Shown here piece after piece: positions 25,349 through 36,108 of a DNA stretch of 45,845 bases; position 1 is the stretch's first letter, and every line of letters starts with the position of its first letter. The translations under genes were made by a program, and so were the position numbers. Location: NCBI GenBank assembly GCA_001942415.1, contig MKJX01000197.1:1-45845 (forward strand). Reading direction: 5' to 3'. The notes below the pieces were generated by a model, which saw only the letters and a list, made by a program, of their open reading frames with translations, made no database searches and was not told the origin of the DNA. This DNA comes from Pseudonocardia sp. CNS-139. GTDB taxonomy: Bacteria > Actinomycetota > Actinomycetes > Mycobacteriales > Pseudonocardiaceae.

Positions 25349-26086
25349 ATGTCGGACCTGAAAGGGCGCGTCGCGCTCGTCACCGGCGGCAGCGGCGGCA
25401 TCGGCCGCGCGATCGCCCTCGACCTGGCCGAGGACGGCGCCCGCGTCGCCGTCCACTACGCGAGCTCGGGCGACCGGGCACGTGAGGTGGTCGAGGAGAT
25501 CACGGCGGGCGGCGGCGAGGCCGTGGCGCTCGCGGCCGACCTCGCGCTCGCCGCCGAGCCGGACGCGCTGGTGGCGCAGGTCGAGCAGCGGCTCGGGCCG
25601 GTCGACGTGCTCGTCGCGAACCACGGGGTCGGCGTGCGCCGCGCGTCGATCGACGAGGTCGACGCCGACACCTGGGACCGCACGCTGGCGATCAACACCC
25701 GCGCGCCGTTCCTGCTGGTCCGCCGCGTGCTGCCGGGCATGCGGGAGCGGCGGTTCGGCCGGATGCTGCTGACGTCCTCGGTGGCCGGGCTGCTCGGCGG
25801 CATCATCGGGCCGGACTACGCGGCGTCGAAGGCGGCGCTGCACGGGATGATGCACTACGTGTCCGGCCGGGTGGCGGCCGACGGCGTCACGATCAACGCG
25901 CTGGCCCCGGCCCTGATCAAGGACACCGGGATGCTCCCGGGCGACCCCGAGGAGCTGGCCGCGATGATCCCCGTCGGCCGGGTCGGCACGCCGGCCGAGG
26001 TCTCCGGGATCGCGCTGGCCGTGCTGCGCAACGGCTACATGACCAACCACGTGATCCCGGTCGACGGCGGCATGTTCGCCTACTGA
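25349..26086 (+). CDS. SDR-family oxidoreductase, FabG-like
   Basis: An intact 245-residue classical short-chain dehydrogenase. TGGSGGIGRAIALDLAEDGA is the cofactor-binding loop, VLVANHGVG the NNAG-type structural motif, LTSSVAG the catalytic Ser and YAASKAAL the Tyr-X3-Lys pair; IPVDGGM closes the fold. NADP(H) preference is likely from HYASSGDRAR after strand 2. The substrate is unknown. It begins 10 bases after the arginase-fold gene with a GAGAGGA ribosome-binding site, so the SARP, arginase-fold and SDR genes form one operon. Its stop overlaps that of the convergent GMC gene by a few bases. Confidence 0.9.
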   Translation: MSDLKGRVALVTGGSGGIGRAIALDLAEDGARVAVHYASSGDRAREVVEEITAGGGEAVALAADLALAAEPDALVAQVEQRLGPVDVLVANHGVGVRRASIDEVDADTWDRTLAINTRAPFLLVRRVLPGMRERRFGRMLLTSSVAGLLGGIIGPDYAASKAALHGMMHYVSGRVAADGVTINALAPALIKDTGMLPGDPEELAAMIPVGRVGTPAEVSGIALAVLRNGYMTNHVIPVDGGMFAY

Positions 26087-27640
26087 TCGGCGCAGAGCAG
26101 GTCCGCGGCCTTCTCGCCGATCATCATGCAGGTGACGTTCGGGTTGATCGCCGGCAGGAACGGCAGCACCGACGCGTCCGCCACCCGCAGCCCGCTCACC
26201 CCGCGCACCCGAAGCTGCGGGTCGAGCACCGACATCGGGTCGCCGCCGGGCCCATCCGCGCCGTCCCCGCCGGGTGGTACACGGTGTTGTGCGTGCGCAC
26301 GACGTAGTCGGCGAGCTCGTCGTCGGTCACGGCGTCCGGGCCGGGCGTCAGCTCGCGGGCCACCCACTCCTTGAGCGCGGGCTGCTCGGCGATCCGACGG
26401 GCCAGCTTGATCCCGGTGAGCATCACGCGCATGTCGTGGCCGTCCGGGTCGGTGAAGTAGCGCGGGTCCACGCGCGGCCGGTCCCGGAAGTCGCGCGTGC
26501 GCAGCCGCACGGTGCCCCCCGGGACCGCCCGCGGGTGACGTTGGGCGTGAGGCAGAACCCGTTGTCGGTGGTCGGGTAGCCCCAGCGCACGGTGTTGAGA
26601 TCGAACGGCACCGACCCGTAGTGCATCATCAGGTCCGGCCGGTCCAGGCCCTCCTCGGTGCGCGTGAACAGGCCGATCTCCCACCACTGCGTCGACCGTG
26701 TGACCATCTGCCGGGCCGCGTCCCACATGACCAGGCCCTCGACGTGGTCGTCGAGGTTGGCGCCGACGCCGGGCGCGTCGAGCAGCACGTCGATCCCGGT
26801 CTCCCGCAGGTGCGCGGTCGGCCCGATGCCCGAGAGCATGAGCAGCTTCGGGGTATCGATCGCCCCGGCCGACAGCACGACCTCGCGGCGCGCGGTGACG
26901 GTCTGCCGGCCCGGCCCGACGTCCTGCTGGTACTCCACGCCGGTGGCGAGCGTGCCGTCGAAGAGCACCCGTGACGCCCACGCGCCCGTCCGAACCTCCA
27001 GGTTGGGACGCCGGCCCAGCACCGGGTGCAGGTAGGCGTGCGAGGCCGAGGCCCGGGTGCCGTCCGGTTCGGCGTTGATCTGGAAGAACCCGGCGCCCTC
27101 GGTGACGGTGGCGCCCTCGTTGAACCGGACGGTCGGCAGCCCCACGGCGGCGGCCGCCTCCAGCACGGCCACGCCGCACGGGTCGTCCGGCGGGACCTGC
27201 CGGATCGTCACGGGGCCGCTGCGGCCGTGGCCCTCCCACGGCCCGTCGTTGGTCTCCAGGCGGGCGATGAGCGGCCAGCACTCGTCGGCGCTCCAGCCCT
27301 CGCAGCCCAGCGCGGCCCACTCGTCGAGGTCCTCGCGCGGCGTCCAGAACGCGATGCACGAGTTGTGCGACGAGCAGCCGCCGAGCACCTTGCCGCGGGC
27401 GTGCCGCAGGAAGCTGTTGCCGTGCTCCTGCGGCTCCACCGGGTAGTCCCAGTCGTAGCCGGAGTCGAGCAGCGCCATCCAGTCGGTGAGCCGCAGGATC
27501 GCCGGGTCGTCCACGTCGGACGGGCCGGCCTCCAGCAGGCAGACGGTGACGTCCGGGTCCTCCGACAGGCGGGCCGCGACGACGCAGCCCGCCGACCCGC
27601 CCCCGACGACCACGTAGTCGAAGGTGCCGGTCTCCGTCAT
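26080..27640 (-). pseudogene. GMC-family FAD oxidoreductase, probable choline dehydrogenase, two frameshifts
   Basis: ATG 27640 starts TETGTFDYVVVGGGSAGCVV, the FAD-binding Rossmann motif of GMC enzymes; LEAGPSDVDDPAI and RGKVLGGCSSHNSCIAFWTP (GMC signature 1) and VVLSAGAIDTPKLLMLSGIG (signature 2) follow. After breaks near 26520 and 26250, each one missing base, the C-terminus contains RTHNTVYHPAGTARMG with the active-site His and VADASVLPFLPAINPNVTCM. Restored length is 520 residues, as for BetA-type choline dehydrogenases. Its place with a betaine aldehyde dehydrogenase and betaine-demethylating genes supports choline as substrate. ATG overlaps the permease stop (ATGA). Confidence 0.86.
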
Positions 27641-29175
27641 GCGCCCTCCAGTTCCTTCGCGGCGTGCTCGGGCAGTGTCCCGACCCGGTGCCGCCCGCGC
27701 AGCGCGTACCAGGCCAGGCCGAGCAGCGCGACCGCACCGATGAAGATGAACGCGATCCAGCTGAGCACGCCCTCGCCGTACACGTCGGGCCGCGGCCAGG
27801 CGAGGTTGACGGCCATCGCCACGCCCCACACGACCGCGACGATGTTGACCGGGAGCCCCCACCGGCCGAGTGAGAACCGCCCGGCCGGGGCGTCCGGGCC
27901 GGGCCACTGCCCGCGCAGCCGCCGCCCCAGCATCGGCAGCGTGACCAGCAGGTACGCGACGTAGATCATGATGATCGCGACGCTCGTGACGGCCGTGAAG
28001 ATCTCCGGCGTGCCGATGTTGACCACGAGGATCAGCAGTGCCGCCACCCCGATCACGACGGCCGGCACCACCGGCGTGCGGAACCGCGGGTTGATGTGCG
28101 CGAGCCGGGTGCCGCCGGGCAGCGCGTTGTCGCGGGCCATCGCGAACATCAGCCGGATGCCGGCGGTGTGCACGGCCAGGGCGCACACCGTGATGGCGAC
28201 GATCACGGACACCAGGAAGACCGTGCCGACGCCGCCGCCCAGCACCGTCAGCACGATGTACTGCAGTCCGTTCTCGGCGATCAGCGGGTCGGCGAGGTTC
28301 GGCGCGGCGAGGATCGCGAGGCCGAGGATGAGTCCACCGATGACGAACGACGCGATCACCGCGCGCAGGATCGCGCGCGGCGCGGTGCGGCAGGGGTCGA
28401 CGGTCTCCTCGCCGAGCGAGCTGGCCGTGTCGAACCCGTACATGACGTACGCGCTGGCCAGTGACGCGACGAGGAACGCGCCGAGGTACCCGGCCGGCTC
28501 GCCGGCACCGTGGCCCTGGGTGTCGAACAGCACCGTCGGCGGGTTCACCACGTTGACGGCGAGCAGCACGATCAGCACGACGGCCGCGACCAGCTCGATG
28601 AACACCCCGGCGCTGTTGATCCGGGACATGAGCTTCACCCCGAACGCGTTCACGACCGTGGTGAAGAGGATGAGGATGGCGCCCCAGATCACCGCGCTGA
28701 CGGCGAAGTCGGTGGCGCCGGAGCCGTCGCCGACGAGCTGGAAGCCGGACCAGATCTGCGGGAGCGTCACCTGGTAGGCGAGCACGACGGCCGTCAGCGT
28801 CACGACCGAGGCGGTGAACATCATCCAGCCGGCCAGCCACGACGTCGTCGGCCCGGCGAGCTGCTTGGACCAGTTGTAGACCGAGCCGGCCACCGGGTAG
28901 CGCCCGGCCAGCTCGGCGAAGCACAGCGCGACCATGACCTGGCCGGCGAACACCATCGGCCACGACCACCAGTACGCCGGCCCGCCGAACGCGTAGCCGA
29001 AGTAGAAGAGCTGGAACGTGCCCGTCAGGATCGAGATGTAGCTGACGCCGGCCGCGAAGCTGGCGAACCTCCCGATGCTGCGTTCGAGCGTCTGGTTGTA
29101 GCCGAAGTGGGCGAGCCCGTCGTCGGGGGCCGCACTCGGGGTCGGGTGCGGGGTCGTGTTCTCGGCAGCGGTCAT
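27637..29175 (-). CDS. APC-family amino acid/amine permease
   Basis: An intact protein of about 512 residues with around 12 hydrophobic helices. The N-terminus carries the APC motif LERSIGRFASFAAGVSYISI, followed by FYFGYAFGGPAYWWSWP and CFAELAGRYPVAGSVYNWSK, and in the middle YGFDTASSLGEETVDPCRTA, the conserved APC region. This resembles amine or GABA/choline-type permeases of actinobacteria. As it lies between choline dehydrogenase-like and aldehyde dehydrogenase genes with ATGA overlaps on both sides, uptake of choline or betaine is the likely role (context inference). The C-terminal tail is cytoplasmic and basic. Confidence 0.88.
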   Translation of the reverse strand: MTAAENTTPHPTPSAAPDDGLAHFGYNQTLERSIGRFASFAAGVSYISILTGTFQLFYFGYAFGGPAYWWSWPMVFAGQVMVALCFAELAGRYPVAGSVYNWSKQLAGPTTSWLAGWMMFTASVVTLTAVVLAYQVTLPQIWSGFQLVGDGSGATDFAVSAVIWGAILILFTTVVNAFGVKLMSRINSAGVFIELVAAVVLIVLLAVNVVNPPTVLFDTQGHGAGEPAGYLGAFLVASLASAYVMYGFDTASSLGEETVDPCRTAPRAILRAVIASFVIGGLILGLAILAAPNLADPLIAENGLQYIVLTVLGGGVGTVFLVSVIVAITVCALAVHTAGIRLMFAMARDNALPGGTRLAHINPRFRTPVVPAVVIGVAALLILVVNIGTPEIFTAVTSVAIIMIYVAYLLVTLPMLGRRLRGQWPGPDAPAGRFSLGRWGLPVNIVAVVWGVAMAVNLAWPRPDVYGEGVLSWIAFIFIGAVALLGLAWYALRGRHRVGTLPEHAAKELEGA

Positions 29176-30642
29176 CGTGCACCTCCGAACCAGCGCACCG
29201 GACCGGGCGCCGTGTTGAGCCAGACGTGCTTCTGTTCCTGGTACTCCGCGAGCCCGGTCGGGCCGAGCTCCCGTCCGTTGCCGGAGCGCTTGAACCCGCC
29301 CCACTCGGCCATCGGGACGTACGGGCCGTAGTCGTTGATCCACACCGTGCCGTGGCGCAGCGCCGCGGCCACCCGTTCGCGCGACCGGCGTCGCCGCTCC
29401 ACACCGCGCCGGACAGGCCGTACTCGGTGTCGTTGCCGAGCGCGACCGCCTCCTCCTCGGTGCGGAACCGCTCGACGGTGAGGATCGGCCCGAACGTCTC
29501 CTCGCGGACCACGCGCATCTCGCGGTGCACGCCGGCGAACACCGTGGGCCGGTAGAAGTAGCCCTTCTGCAGCTCGGGGTCGTCCGGGCGGCGGCCGCCC
29601 GCGACCAGTCGGGCGCCCTCGGCGTGCGCGGACGCGACGAAGTCCTCGATCTTGGCCCGGTGCGCCGCCGACACCAGCGGGCCGGACTCCGTCCGCTCGT
29701 CCAGGCCGTTGCCCAGGCGGATGCGGTCGGCGCGCGACCCAGCTCGGCGACGAGGTCGTCGTGCAGCGCGTCCTCGACGATCAGCCGGGCACCGGCCGAG
29801 CAGACCTGGCCGGCGTGCAGGAACACCGCGGTCAGGGCGTTGTCGACGACCGTCTCGAAATCCGTGTCGGCGAAGATGATGTTGGGGTTCTTGCCGCCCA
29901 GCTCCACCGCCACCCGCTTCACACTGTCCGCGGACGCCCGGATGATCGCGCGGCCGGTGGCGAGCCCGCCGGTGAAGCTGACCATGTCGACGCCCGGGTG
30001 CTCGGTGAGCGGCGCGCCGACCGTGGCGCCGTCACCGAGCAGGAGGTTGACCACCCCGGGCGGCGCGCCGGCCTCGTCCAGCAGGCGGACGAGCAGCACC
30101 GACGTCAGCGGCGTGACCTCGCTCGGCTTGATCACGGTGGTGCAGCCGGCCGCCAGCGCGGGCGCGACCTTCCACGACAGCTGGAGCAGCGGGTAGTTCC
30201 ACGGCGTGATCAGCACGCACACACCCACCGGCTCGGGCACCACCCGGGAGAGCACGTGCGGCTGCCCGGTGTCGACGATCCGGCCGGCGTCCTTGCCCGC
30301 GAGGTCGGCGTAGTAGCGGAACACCGCGATCACGTCGTCGACGTCGATCCGGCTCTCCACCAGCGTCTTGCCCGTGTCGAGGGTCTCGGTGCGGGCGATC
30401 TGCTCCTTGTCGCGTTCCAGGAGGTCGGCGACGCGGCGCAGCAGCGCGCCGCGCTCGTCGGCAGGGGTACGCGGCCACGGGCCGGTGTCGAACGCGGCCC
30501 GCGCGGCGGCCACCGCCCGCTCGACGTCCTCCGGCCCGGCCTGGCCGACGGTCTCGACCACGCTCGCGTCGAACGGGTTGACCACCTCGGCCGTCCCGCC
30601 GGACCCCGCCGCCCACGCTCCGTCGATCAAGAGGCTCGCCAT
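29172..30642 (-). pseudogene. Aldehyde dehydrogenase, probable betaine aldehyde dehydrogenase, two frameshifts
   Basis: ATG 30642 starts ASLLIDGAWAAGSGGTAEVV. LITPWNYPLLQLSWKVAPAL, TVIKPSEVTP, VAVELGGKNPNIIF (catalytic Glu) and FLHAGQVCSAGARLIVED (catalytic Cys) are all present. Breaks near 29735 and 29385, each consistent with one missing base, separate the segments VREETFGPILTVERF and HGTVWINDYGPYVPMAEWGG. Restored length is 490 residues, exactly that of BetB-type enzymes, which oxidise betaine aldehyde to glycine betaine with NAD(P). Its stop overlaps the permease ATG. It is the first gene of the minus-strand operon and is divergent from the IclR regulator. Confidence 0.88.
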
Positions 30643-30698
30643 TCCTGGATGGTCCTCCGGCGAGCGCTCTCGTCAAGCGGGAGCAATCAGTTGATGCA

Positions 30699-30704
30699 TA
30701 TAGT
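30699..30704 (+). promoter_or_regulatory. -10 element TATAGT for a probably leaderless iclR-type gene
   Basis: TATAGT ends 6 bases before ATG 30711 with no ribosome-binding site between, so transcription should start at the A of the ATG. Confidence 0.55.
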
Positions 30705-30713
30705 TTCGCCATG
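30703..30713 (+). promoter_or_regulatory. GTTTCGCCATG motif, possible autoregulatory site
   Basis: GTTTCGCCATG overlaps the IclR-type start. GTTTCGCTATG occurs on the minus strand at 36450-36460, just upstream of the ferredoxin gene that heads the betaine-demethylation operon. A shared regulator site is possible; with only two copies the evidence is weak. Confidence 0.25.
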
Positions 30714-31492
30714 GGCAACACGGGCGGGCGGGACGGCGGCGTCCAGTCCGTCGACCGGGCCATCAGCGTGCTGGAGATCCTGGCCCGCGCGGCGAGGCCG
30801 GGGTCAGCGAGGTCGCCGCGGAGATCGACGTCCACAAGTCCACCGCGTTCCGGTTGCTCGGCGCGCTGGAGGGGCGCGGGCTCGTCCAGCAGACCGCCGA
30901 CCGCGGCAAGTACCGGCTCGGGTTCGGCCTGATCCCGCTGGCCGGGGCCGTGACCGACCGGCTGGAGGTCACCCAGCAGGGCCGTCCCGTCTGCGAGCGG
31001 CTGGCCGCCGACCTCGGCGAGACGATCAACCTCGCGATCCTCCAGCAGCACTGGGCCGTCAACGTCGACGAGGCGCGCGGGCCGTCCACCGTCGCGACGC
31101 ACAACTGGATCGGCCGGCTCACCCCGCTGCACTGCACGTCCAGCGGCAAGGTGCTGCTCGCCCATCTGGACGCCGGGCGCCGGGCCGGGCTGCTCGCCGC
31201 GTCCGGGATGGCGGCGCTCACCCCGCACACGATCACCACCCCCGCCGAGCTGGACACGGAGCTGGAGAAGGTGCGCCTCACCGGCGTCGGGACGGCCGTC
31301 GAGGAGTACGAGATCGGGCTCAACGCCGTCGCGGCGCCGGTGCGCGACCGCACCGGCAACGTCATCGCGGCGCTCAGCGTCAGCGGCCCGGCCTACCGCC
31401 TCGACCCCGCCCGCCTCGACGAGCTCGCCGCCCCCGTCCAGGAGGGGGCGGCCGACCTCAGCCGCCGCATGGGCTGGCTGAGCCCGCCCTAA
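30711..31492 (+). pseudogene. IclR-family transcriptional regulator, one frameshift
   Basis: ATG 30711 starts GNTGGRDGGVQSVDRAISVLEILARA. Near 30800 one base is missing, after which VSEVAAEIDVHKSTAFRLLG completes the winged helix-turn-helix, and the effector domain follows (YRLGFGLIPLAGAV, GETINLAILQQHWAVNVDEA, PLHCTSSGKVLLAHL, NAVAAPVRDRTGNVIAALSV). Restored length is 260 residues, the IclR norm. It lies between the two halves of the choline/betaine locus and most likely regulates both. Its stop overlaps that of the convergent Rieske oxygenase gene. Confidence 0.88.
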
Positions 31493-32603
31493 CCCCGCGA
31501 GTGGGGCTGGAGCCACTCGTGGAACGCGGTGATGTGGTGCTCGCTCGGGACGAGGACGCCGCCGTCGCGGTAGGCGCGGCTGCTCATGCCGGGCTGGGTG
31601 CGTTCGCAGGCGGCGAAGTCCTGCTGGTTGACGCGGTGGAACAGCTCCACCGACCGGTCGATGTCGCGGCCGGACGCCACCACCTCGGGCGCGAAGAGCC
31701 AGTCGCACTCGACCACCGTCCGGTCGGCGGCCAGGGGGGTCATGCGGTGCACGATCGCGTGGTCGGGCACCAGGTTCAGGAACACCTGCGGCTTGACCGT
31801 GATCGCGTAGTAGCGGCGATCCTGCTCGTCGGTGACGCCGGGCAGCCGGTCGGCGCCGGCCGTCCCGTCGACGGTGAACCCGGCGACCTCCGGGGCGAAC
31901 TCGGCCCCGTGCCCGACGTAGTACTGCGCCGCGAACCCGCGCGCGAACTCCGGCAGCACCTCCACCAGCTCCGGGTGGATCGTCGCGCAGTGGTAGCACT
32001 CCATGAAGTTCTCGACGATGAGCTTCCAGTTGGCCGCCACGTCGTACGTGACGCGCCGGCCGAGCGCGAGACCTGCCATGCCGTAGTGCTCGACCGCGGC
32101 CGGGTCGCCGAGCCGCTCGGTGACGGCGCCGACGACGTCCGCCTCGAACGACGGCGGCGCGTCCGCGAGGCACACCCACACGTAGCCCAGCCACTCCCGC
32201 AGCGCGACCGGCACCAGCCCGTGCGCGACGCGGTCGACGTCCGGCATCGACGTCAGGTTGGGCGCGGCGACGAGCGTGCCGGTGAGGTCATAGGTCCACG
32301 CGTGGTACGGGCACTGGAGGTTGCGGCGCACCTGCCCGGCCGGCTCGGAGCACACCCGGGCGCGCGGTGGCGGCACACGTTGAGGAACGCGCGCAGCGCG
32401 CCGTCCCGCCCGCGCACGACGACCACGGACTCGCGGCCGACCGTCACCGTGCGGTAGGCGCCGGGCCCGTCGAGGTCGGCGGCCAGCGCGACGCAGTTCC
32501 ACATCCGTTCGAAGATCCGTTCCTGCTCCGCCGCGAACGTGGCCGGGTCGGTGTAGGCGGCGCCCGGGAGGGTCCGGACGAGGGACGGCTCGGCGAGGGT
32601 CAT
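31489..32603 (-). pseudogene. Rieske aromatic-ring-hydroxylase-type oxygenase, probable glycine betaine demethylase, one frameshift
   Basis: ATG 32603 starts TLAEPSLVRTLPGAAYTDPA. The Rieske cluster is formed by FLNVCRHR and, after a one-base break near 32360, LQCPYHAWTYDLTG (Cys-X-His / Cys-X2-His). The catalytic domain has NWKLIVENFMECYHCATIHP, with the Asp/Glu-His-His iron ligands of the GbcA-like family. Restored length is 371 residues. In Pseudomonas, GbcA demethylates glycine betaine to dimethylglycine, releasing formaldehyde. The flanking sarcosine oxidase-like and dimethylglycine dehydrogenase-like genes support that role. Electron donors are probably the ferredoxin at 36105-36431 and an unlinked reductase. 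Confidence 0.85.
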
Positions 32604-33729
32604 CGGAACCTCCGCGGGTCGAACAGGGCGATCGGGTGCGGCGTGGTGCCGGTGGTCGCGAGGTCGGCGAGGATCTCCCCCACCACCGGCACGAACTTGA
32701 AGCCGTGCCCGGAGAAGCCGCACGCGACCGTGACGTTGGGGTGCGCCGGGTGCTGCGCGATCACGAAGTGCTCGTCGGGGGTGGTCGTGTACATGCACGG
32801 GACCGCCTTGACCAGCGGCCCGACCAGCCCGGGGAGGGTGTCGGCCACCCGGCCGCGCATCTCGTCGACCTCGGCGGAGGTGACCACGCGGTCGAGCGCG
32901 TCCGGGTCGGTGTCGCGGCCGCGGCGGAAGAACGCGACCTTCACCCCGCCGTCCGGGCCGTCCATCGCGGGGAAGCCGTAGATCTGGTTCCCGCCGGCCT
33001 GCTCGGCGATGTAGACGGGGTGCTCGGCGAACGGGCCGACGCCCGCCAGCGGCGAGAACCAGTACTGCACCTGCCGCTCGACGCGCAGCGGGAGCCCGAG
33101 GTCGGCGAGCAGGGCGGGCGCCCACGCACCCGCTGCGACGACCAGCGCGCCCCCGGTGTGCCAGCCGTCGGCGGTGCGCACGCGCACGCCGGAGCCGTTC
33201 GCGGACCAGCTGAGCACCTGCTGCCCGAACCGCAGGTCGGCGCCGTCGCACGCGGCCAGATCGAGTGGGTGAGGACCGTGCGCTCCGGCCGGACGAACCC
33301 GGCCCGCTCCTCGTGGACGGCCAGCTCGTCGGCGGCCGGCGTGAACGTCGGGAAGCGGGCGCGGATCGCGGGCGGGTCGAGCACCTCGTGCGGGAGGTCC
33401 CACTCCTGCGCGGCCCGCAGGCTCCCGGCGAACGTCGTGCTCTGCGGCGGGCCGAGGTAGAGCCCGCCGGTGAGCGTCAGCAGGTCGGCGCCGGAGTCCT
33501 TCTCGGCCTCGGCCCACAGCTCGTACGCGCGCACGAGCAGCGGGACGTACGCCGGGTCCTCGAAGTAGCTCTGCCGGATCACCCGGGAGCCGCCGTGGCT
33601 GGAGCCGCGGTCGTGGGCGGGCGCGAACCGCTCCAGTCCGAGCACCCGCACCCCGCGGGCGGCGAGGTGCCGGACGGCCGCCGAGCCCATCCCGCCCAGG
33701 CCGACGACGATCACGTCGAACGAGGTCAT
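32600..33729 (-). pseudogene. Monomeric sarcosine oxidase/N-methyltryptophan oxidase-like flavoprotein, one frameshift
   Basis: ATG 33729 starts TSFDVIVVGLGGMGSAAVRH, the FAD Rossmann motif, then RFAPAHDRGSSHGGSRVIRQ, the MSOX/SolA signature. One base is missing near 33255. The C-terminal part contains AVPCMYTTTPDEHFVI, whose Cys is the residue that binds FAD covalently in monomeric sarcosine oxidases, and GFSGHGFKFVPVVGE. Restored length is 376 residues. The enzyme oxidises N-methyl amino acids such as sarcosine to glycine, formaldehyde and peroxide. ATGA overlaps link it to both neighbours. Confidence 0.87.
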
Positions 33730-36108
33730 GCCTTGATCCGCTTCATCTCGGGGTCGAACAGCGGCTCCGCGGCGACCACCGCGGGCAGCCGCTCGCCGAA
33801 GTACTCCACGTGCACGGGTGTGCCCGGCTCGGCGGCCGGTGCGGGCAGCCACGCGTAGGCGATGCTCGCGTCGATCGTGTAGCCGTACGCCGCGCTGGTG
33901 ACGTAGCCGGCCGGTGCGCCCGCGTGCCAGACCGGCTCCTTGCCCAGCACGACGTGCGCCGGGTCGTCGAGGAGCAGTGGGACGAGCCGCCGGGCGGGCT
34001 CGCCCTTCGCGGCCAGCGCCGCAGCCCCGACGTACTCGCCCGGCTTGCCCGGCTTCACGGCGAACCCGAGCCCGGCCTCGTCCGGGTCGTGCTCGGTGGT
34101 CACGTCGACGCCGGCCGCGCGGTAGCCCTTCTCCAGCCGCAGCGAGTTGAACGCGCTGCGGCCCGCGGCGACGATCCCGTGCCGCTGCCCCGCCTCCCAC
34201 AGCACGTCCCACAGCCGCAGGCCCAGCTCGCGCCCGTGTACAGCTCCCAGCCCAGCTCCCCGACGTACGACAGCCGCATCGCGGTGACCGGCACGCCGCC
34301 GACGTGGATGCGCCGCGCCCGGAAGTAGCCGAACCCGGCGTGCGACACGTCGTCGCCGGTCACGGCCGCGAGCACGTCGCGGGCCCGCGGCCCCCACAGC
34401 CCGAGGCAGCACGTGCCGCCGGTGACGTCCGCGAGGTGGACGTCGTCGCCGGCCTCGCGGCGCAGCCGGTCGAGGTCGAGGTTGCCGTTGGCGCGACCTG
34501 GAAGCGCCGCTCGCCGAGCCGGGCGACCGTGAGGTCGCTGCGGACGCCGCCGGAGGGCTCCAGCATCAGCGTGTAGGTCACCCGGCCCGGCGGCTTGTCG
34601 AGGTCGTTGGTGGTGAGCCGCTGCAGCAGCGCGAGCGCGCCGGGCCCGCTCACCTCGATGCGCTTGAGCGGCGTCATGTCGTAGAGGGCGACGCGCTCGC
34701 GCGTGACCAGCGCCTCCGCGCCTGCGATCGGCGACCAGTGCCGCGCCGCCCACGCGTCCCGGGCGGGCACGCGGCGCACCTCGGGCAGCCCCTCGTTGGC
34801 CGCGTACCAGTGCGGACGCTCCCAGCCGGCCGCCTCCAGGAACACCGCGCCCAGTTCCACCTGCCGGGGGTGGAACGGGCTCACGCGCAGCGGGCGCGGC
34901 TGCGCGGGCGGGTCCAACGGGTGCAGCACGTCGTAGACCTCGACGAAGCTCTGCGCGCTGCGGGTCGCGACGTACGACGGCGCGAGCTGGGCCTCCTCGA
35001 ACCGGTTGAGGTCGCATTCGTGCAGGTCGACGCCCGGTTCGCCGTCGACGAGCCAGCGCGCCAGCGCCCGCCCGACGCCGCACGAGTGCGTCACCCAGAC
35101 GGCCTCGGCCACCCAGAACCCGCGCAGGTCGGGGTGTTCGCCGACGAGCGGCATGCCGTCGGGTGTGAACGAGAAGATCCCGTTGAAGCCGCTCTCGATC
35201 CCGGCGCCCGCGAGCGCGGGCAGCAGGTCGCGGGCATCGGCCCAGGACGCGGCGAAGTCCTCCGGCGTGAACGGCAGCACGCTCGGCATCCCGTCGGTGC
35301 CGAGGTCGTCGAGGTCGACGGGCATCGGGCGGTGCGAGTAGGAGCCGATGCCCAGCTGCGCGCCGTGCGCGCGGAAGTACAGGTCGCGGTCCTGGTGGCG
35401 CAGGATCGGCCCGCCGCCTGCGAATCCCGGCAGCGGGGTGGTGCGCGCGTAGAGGTGCGCCATCGGCAGCAACGGGATGGTCAGCCCCACGAGCGCGCCC
35501 GTCCGCGGGCCCCAGAACCCGGTCGCCGAGACGACGACGTCGGCGGGCACGTCGCCCCGGTCCGTCCGCACGCCGGTGACGCGGCCGTGGGCCGAGAGCA
35601 CCGAGAGCACCCGGTGGCCGCCGAGCACCCGTGCCCCGCGGCCGGACGCGCGGGCGAGCTGGGCCTCGACGGCGCGCGGCGCGTCGGCCAGCCCGTCGGT
35701 CGGGGTGTGGAAGCCGCCGAGCACCCGGCCGGCGCCGAGCAGCGGGTGCAGCGCCGCGCACTCGTCCGCGTCGACGAGGCGGGACGGCACGCCCCAGCTC
35801 GTGGCCCAGCCGTGGCGGCGGCGCAGGTCGGCCAGCCGGGCCGGGGTGGTGGCCACCTCCAGGCCCCCGACCTGCGCGAACACGCCCAGGTCCACCAGCT
35901 TCTCCACCGTGTAGGTGGCGAACCCGGCCATCGTCTTCGACGGGTTGGTCTGGAACACCAGGCCCGGCGCGTGCGACGACGACCCGCCCGGCAGCGGCAG
36001 CGCGCCCTGCTCCAGCACCGTGACGTCGGTCCAGCCGCGGGCGGCCAGCTCGTCGGCGACCGCGGCCCCGACGACCCCGGCGCCGATCACGACGACCCGG
36101 GGCGTCAC
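33726..36108 (-). pseudogene. FAD-dependent dimethylglycine/sarcosine dehydrogenase-like protein with GcvT domain, two frameshifts
   Basis: GTG 36108 starts TPRVVVIGAGVVGAAVADEL, the FAD-binding loop; SSSHAPGLVFQTNPSKTMAG matches the covalent-flavin His region of dimethylglycine dehydrogenases. The oxidase domain extends to about residue 390 (FSFTPDGMPLVGEHPDLRGF). A GcvT-like aminomethyltransferase domain follows (LYDMTPLKRIEVSGPGALAL, TYTLMLEPSGGVRSDLTV), with breaks near 34490 and 34237, each one missing base, then SLRLEKGYRAAGVDVTTEHD and the C-terminal barrel. Restored length is 794 residues. The two-domain design passes the released one-carbon unit to tetrahydrofolate. Linked by GTGA and ATGA overlaps to the ferredoxin and sarcosine oxidase genes. 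Confidence 0.87.
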
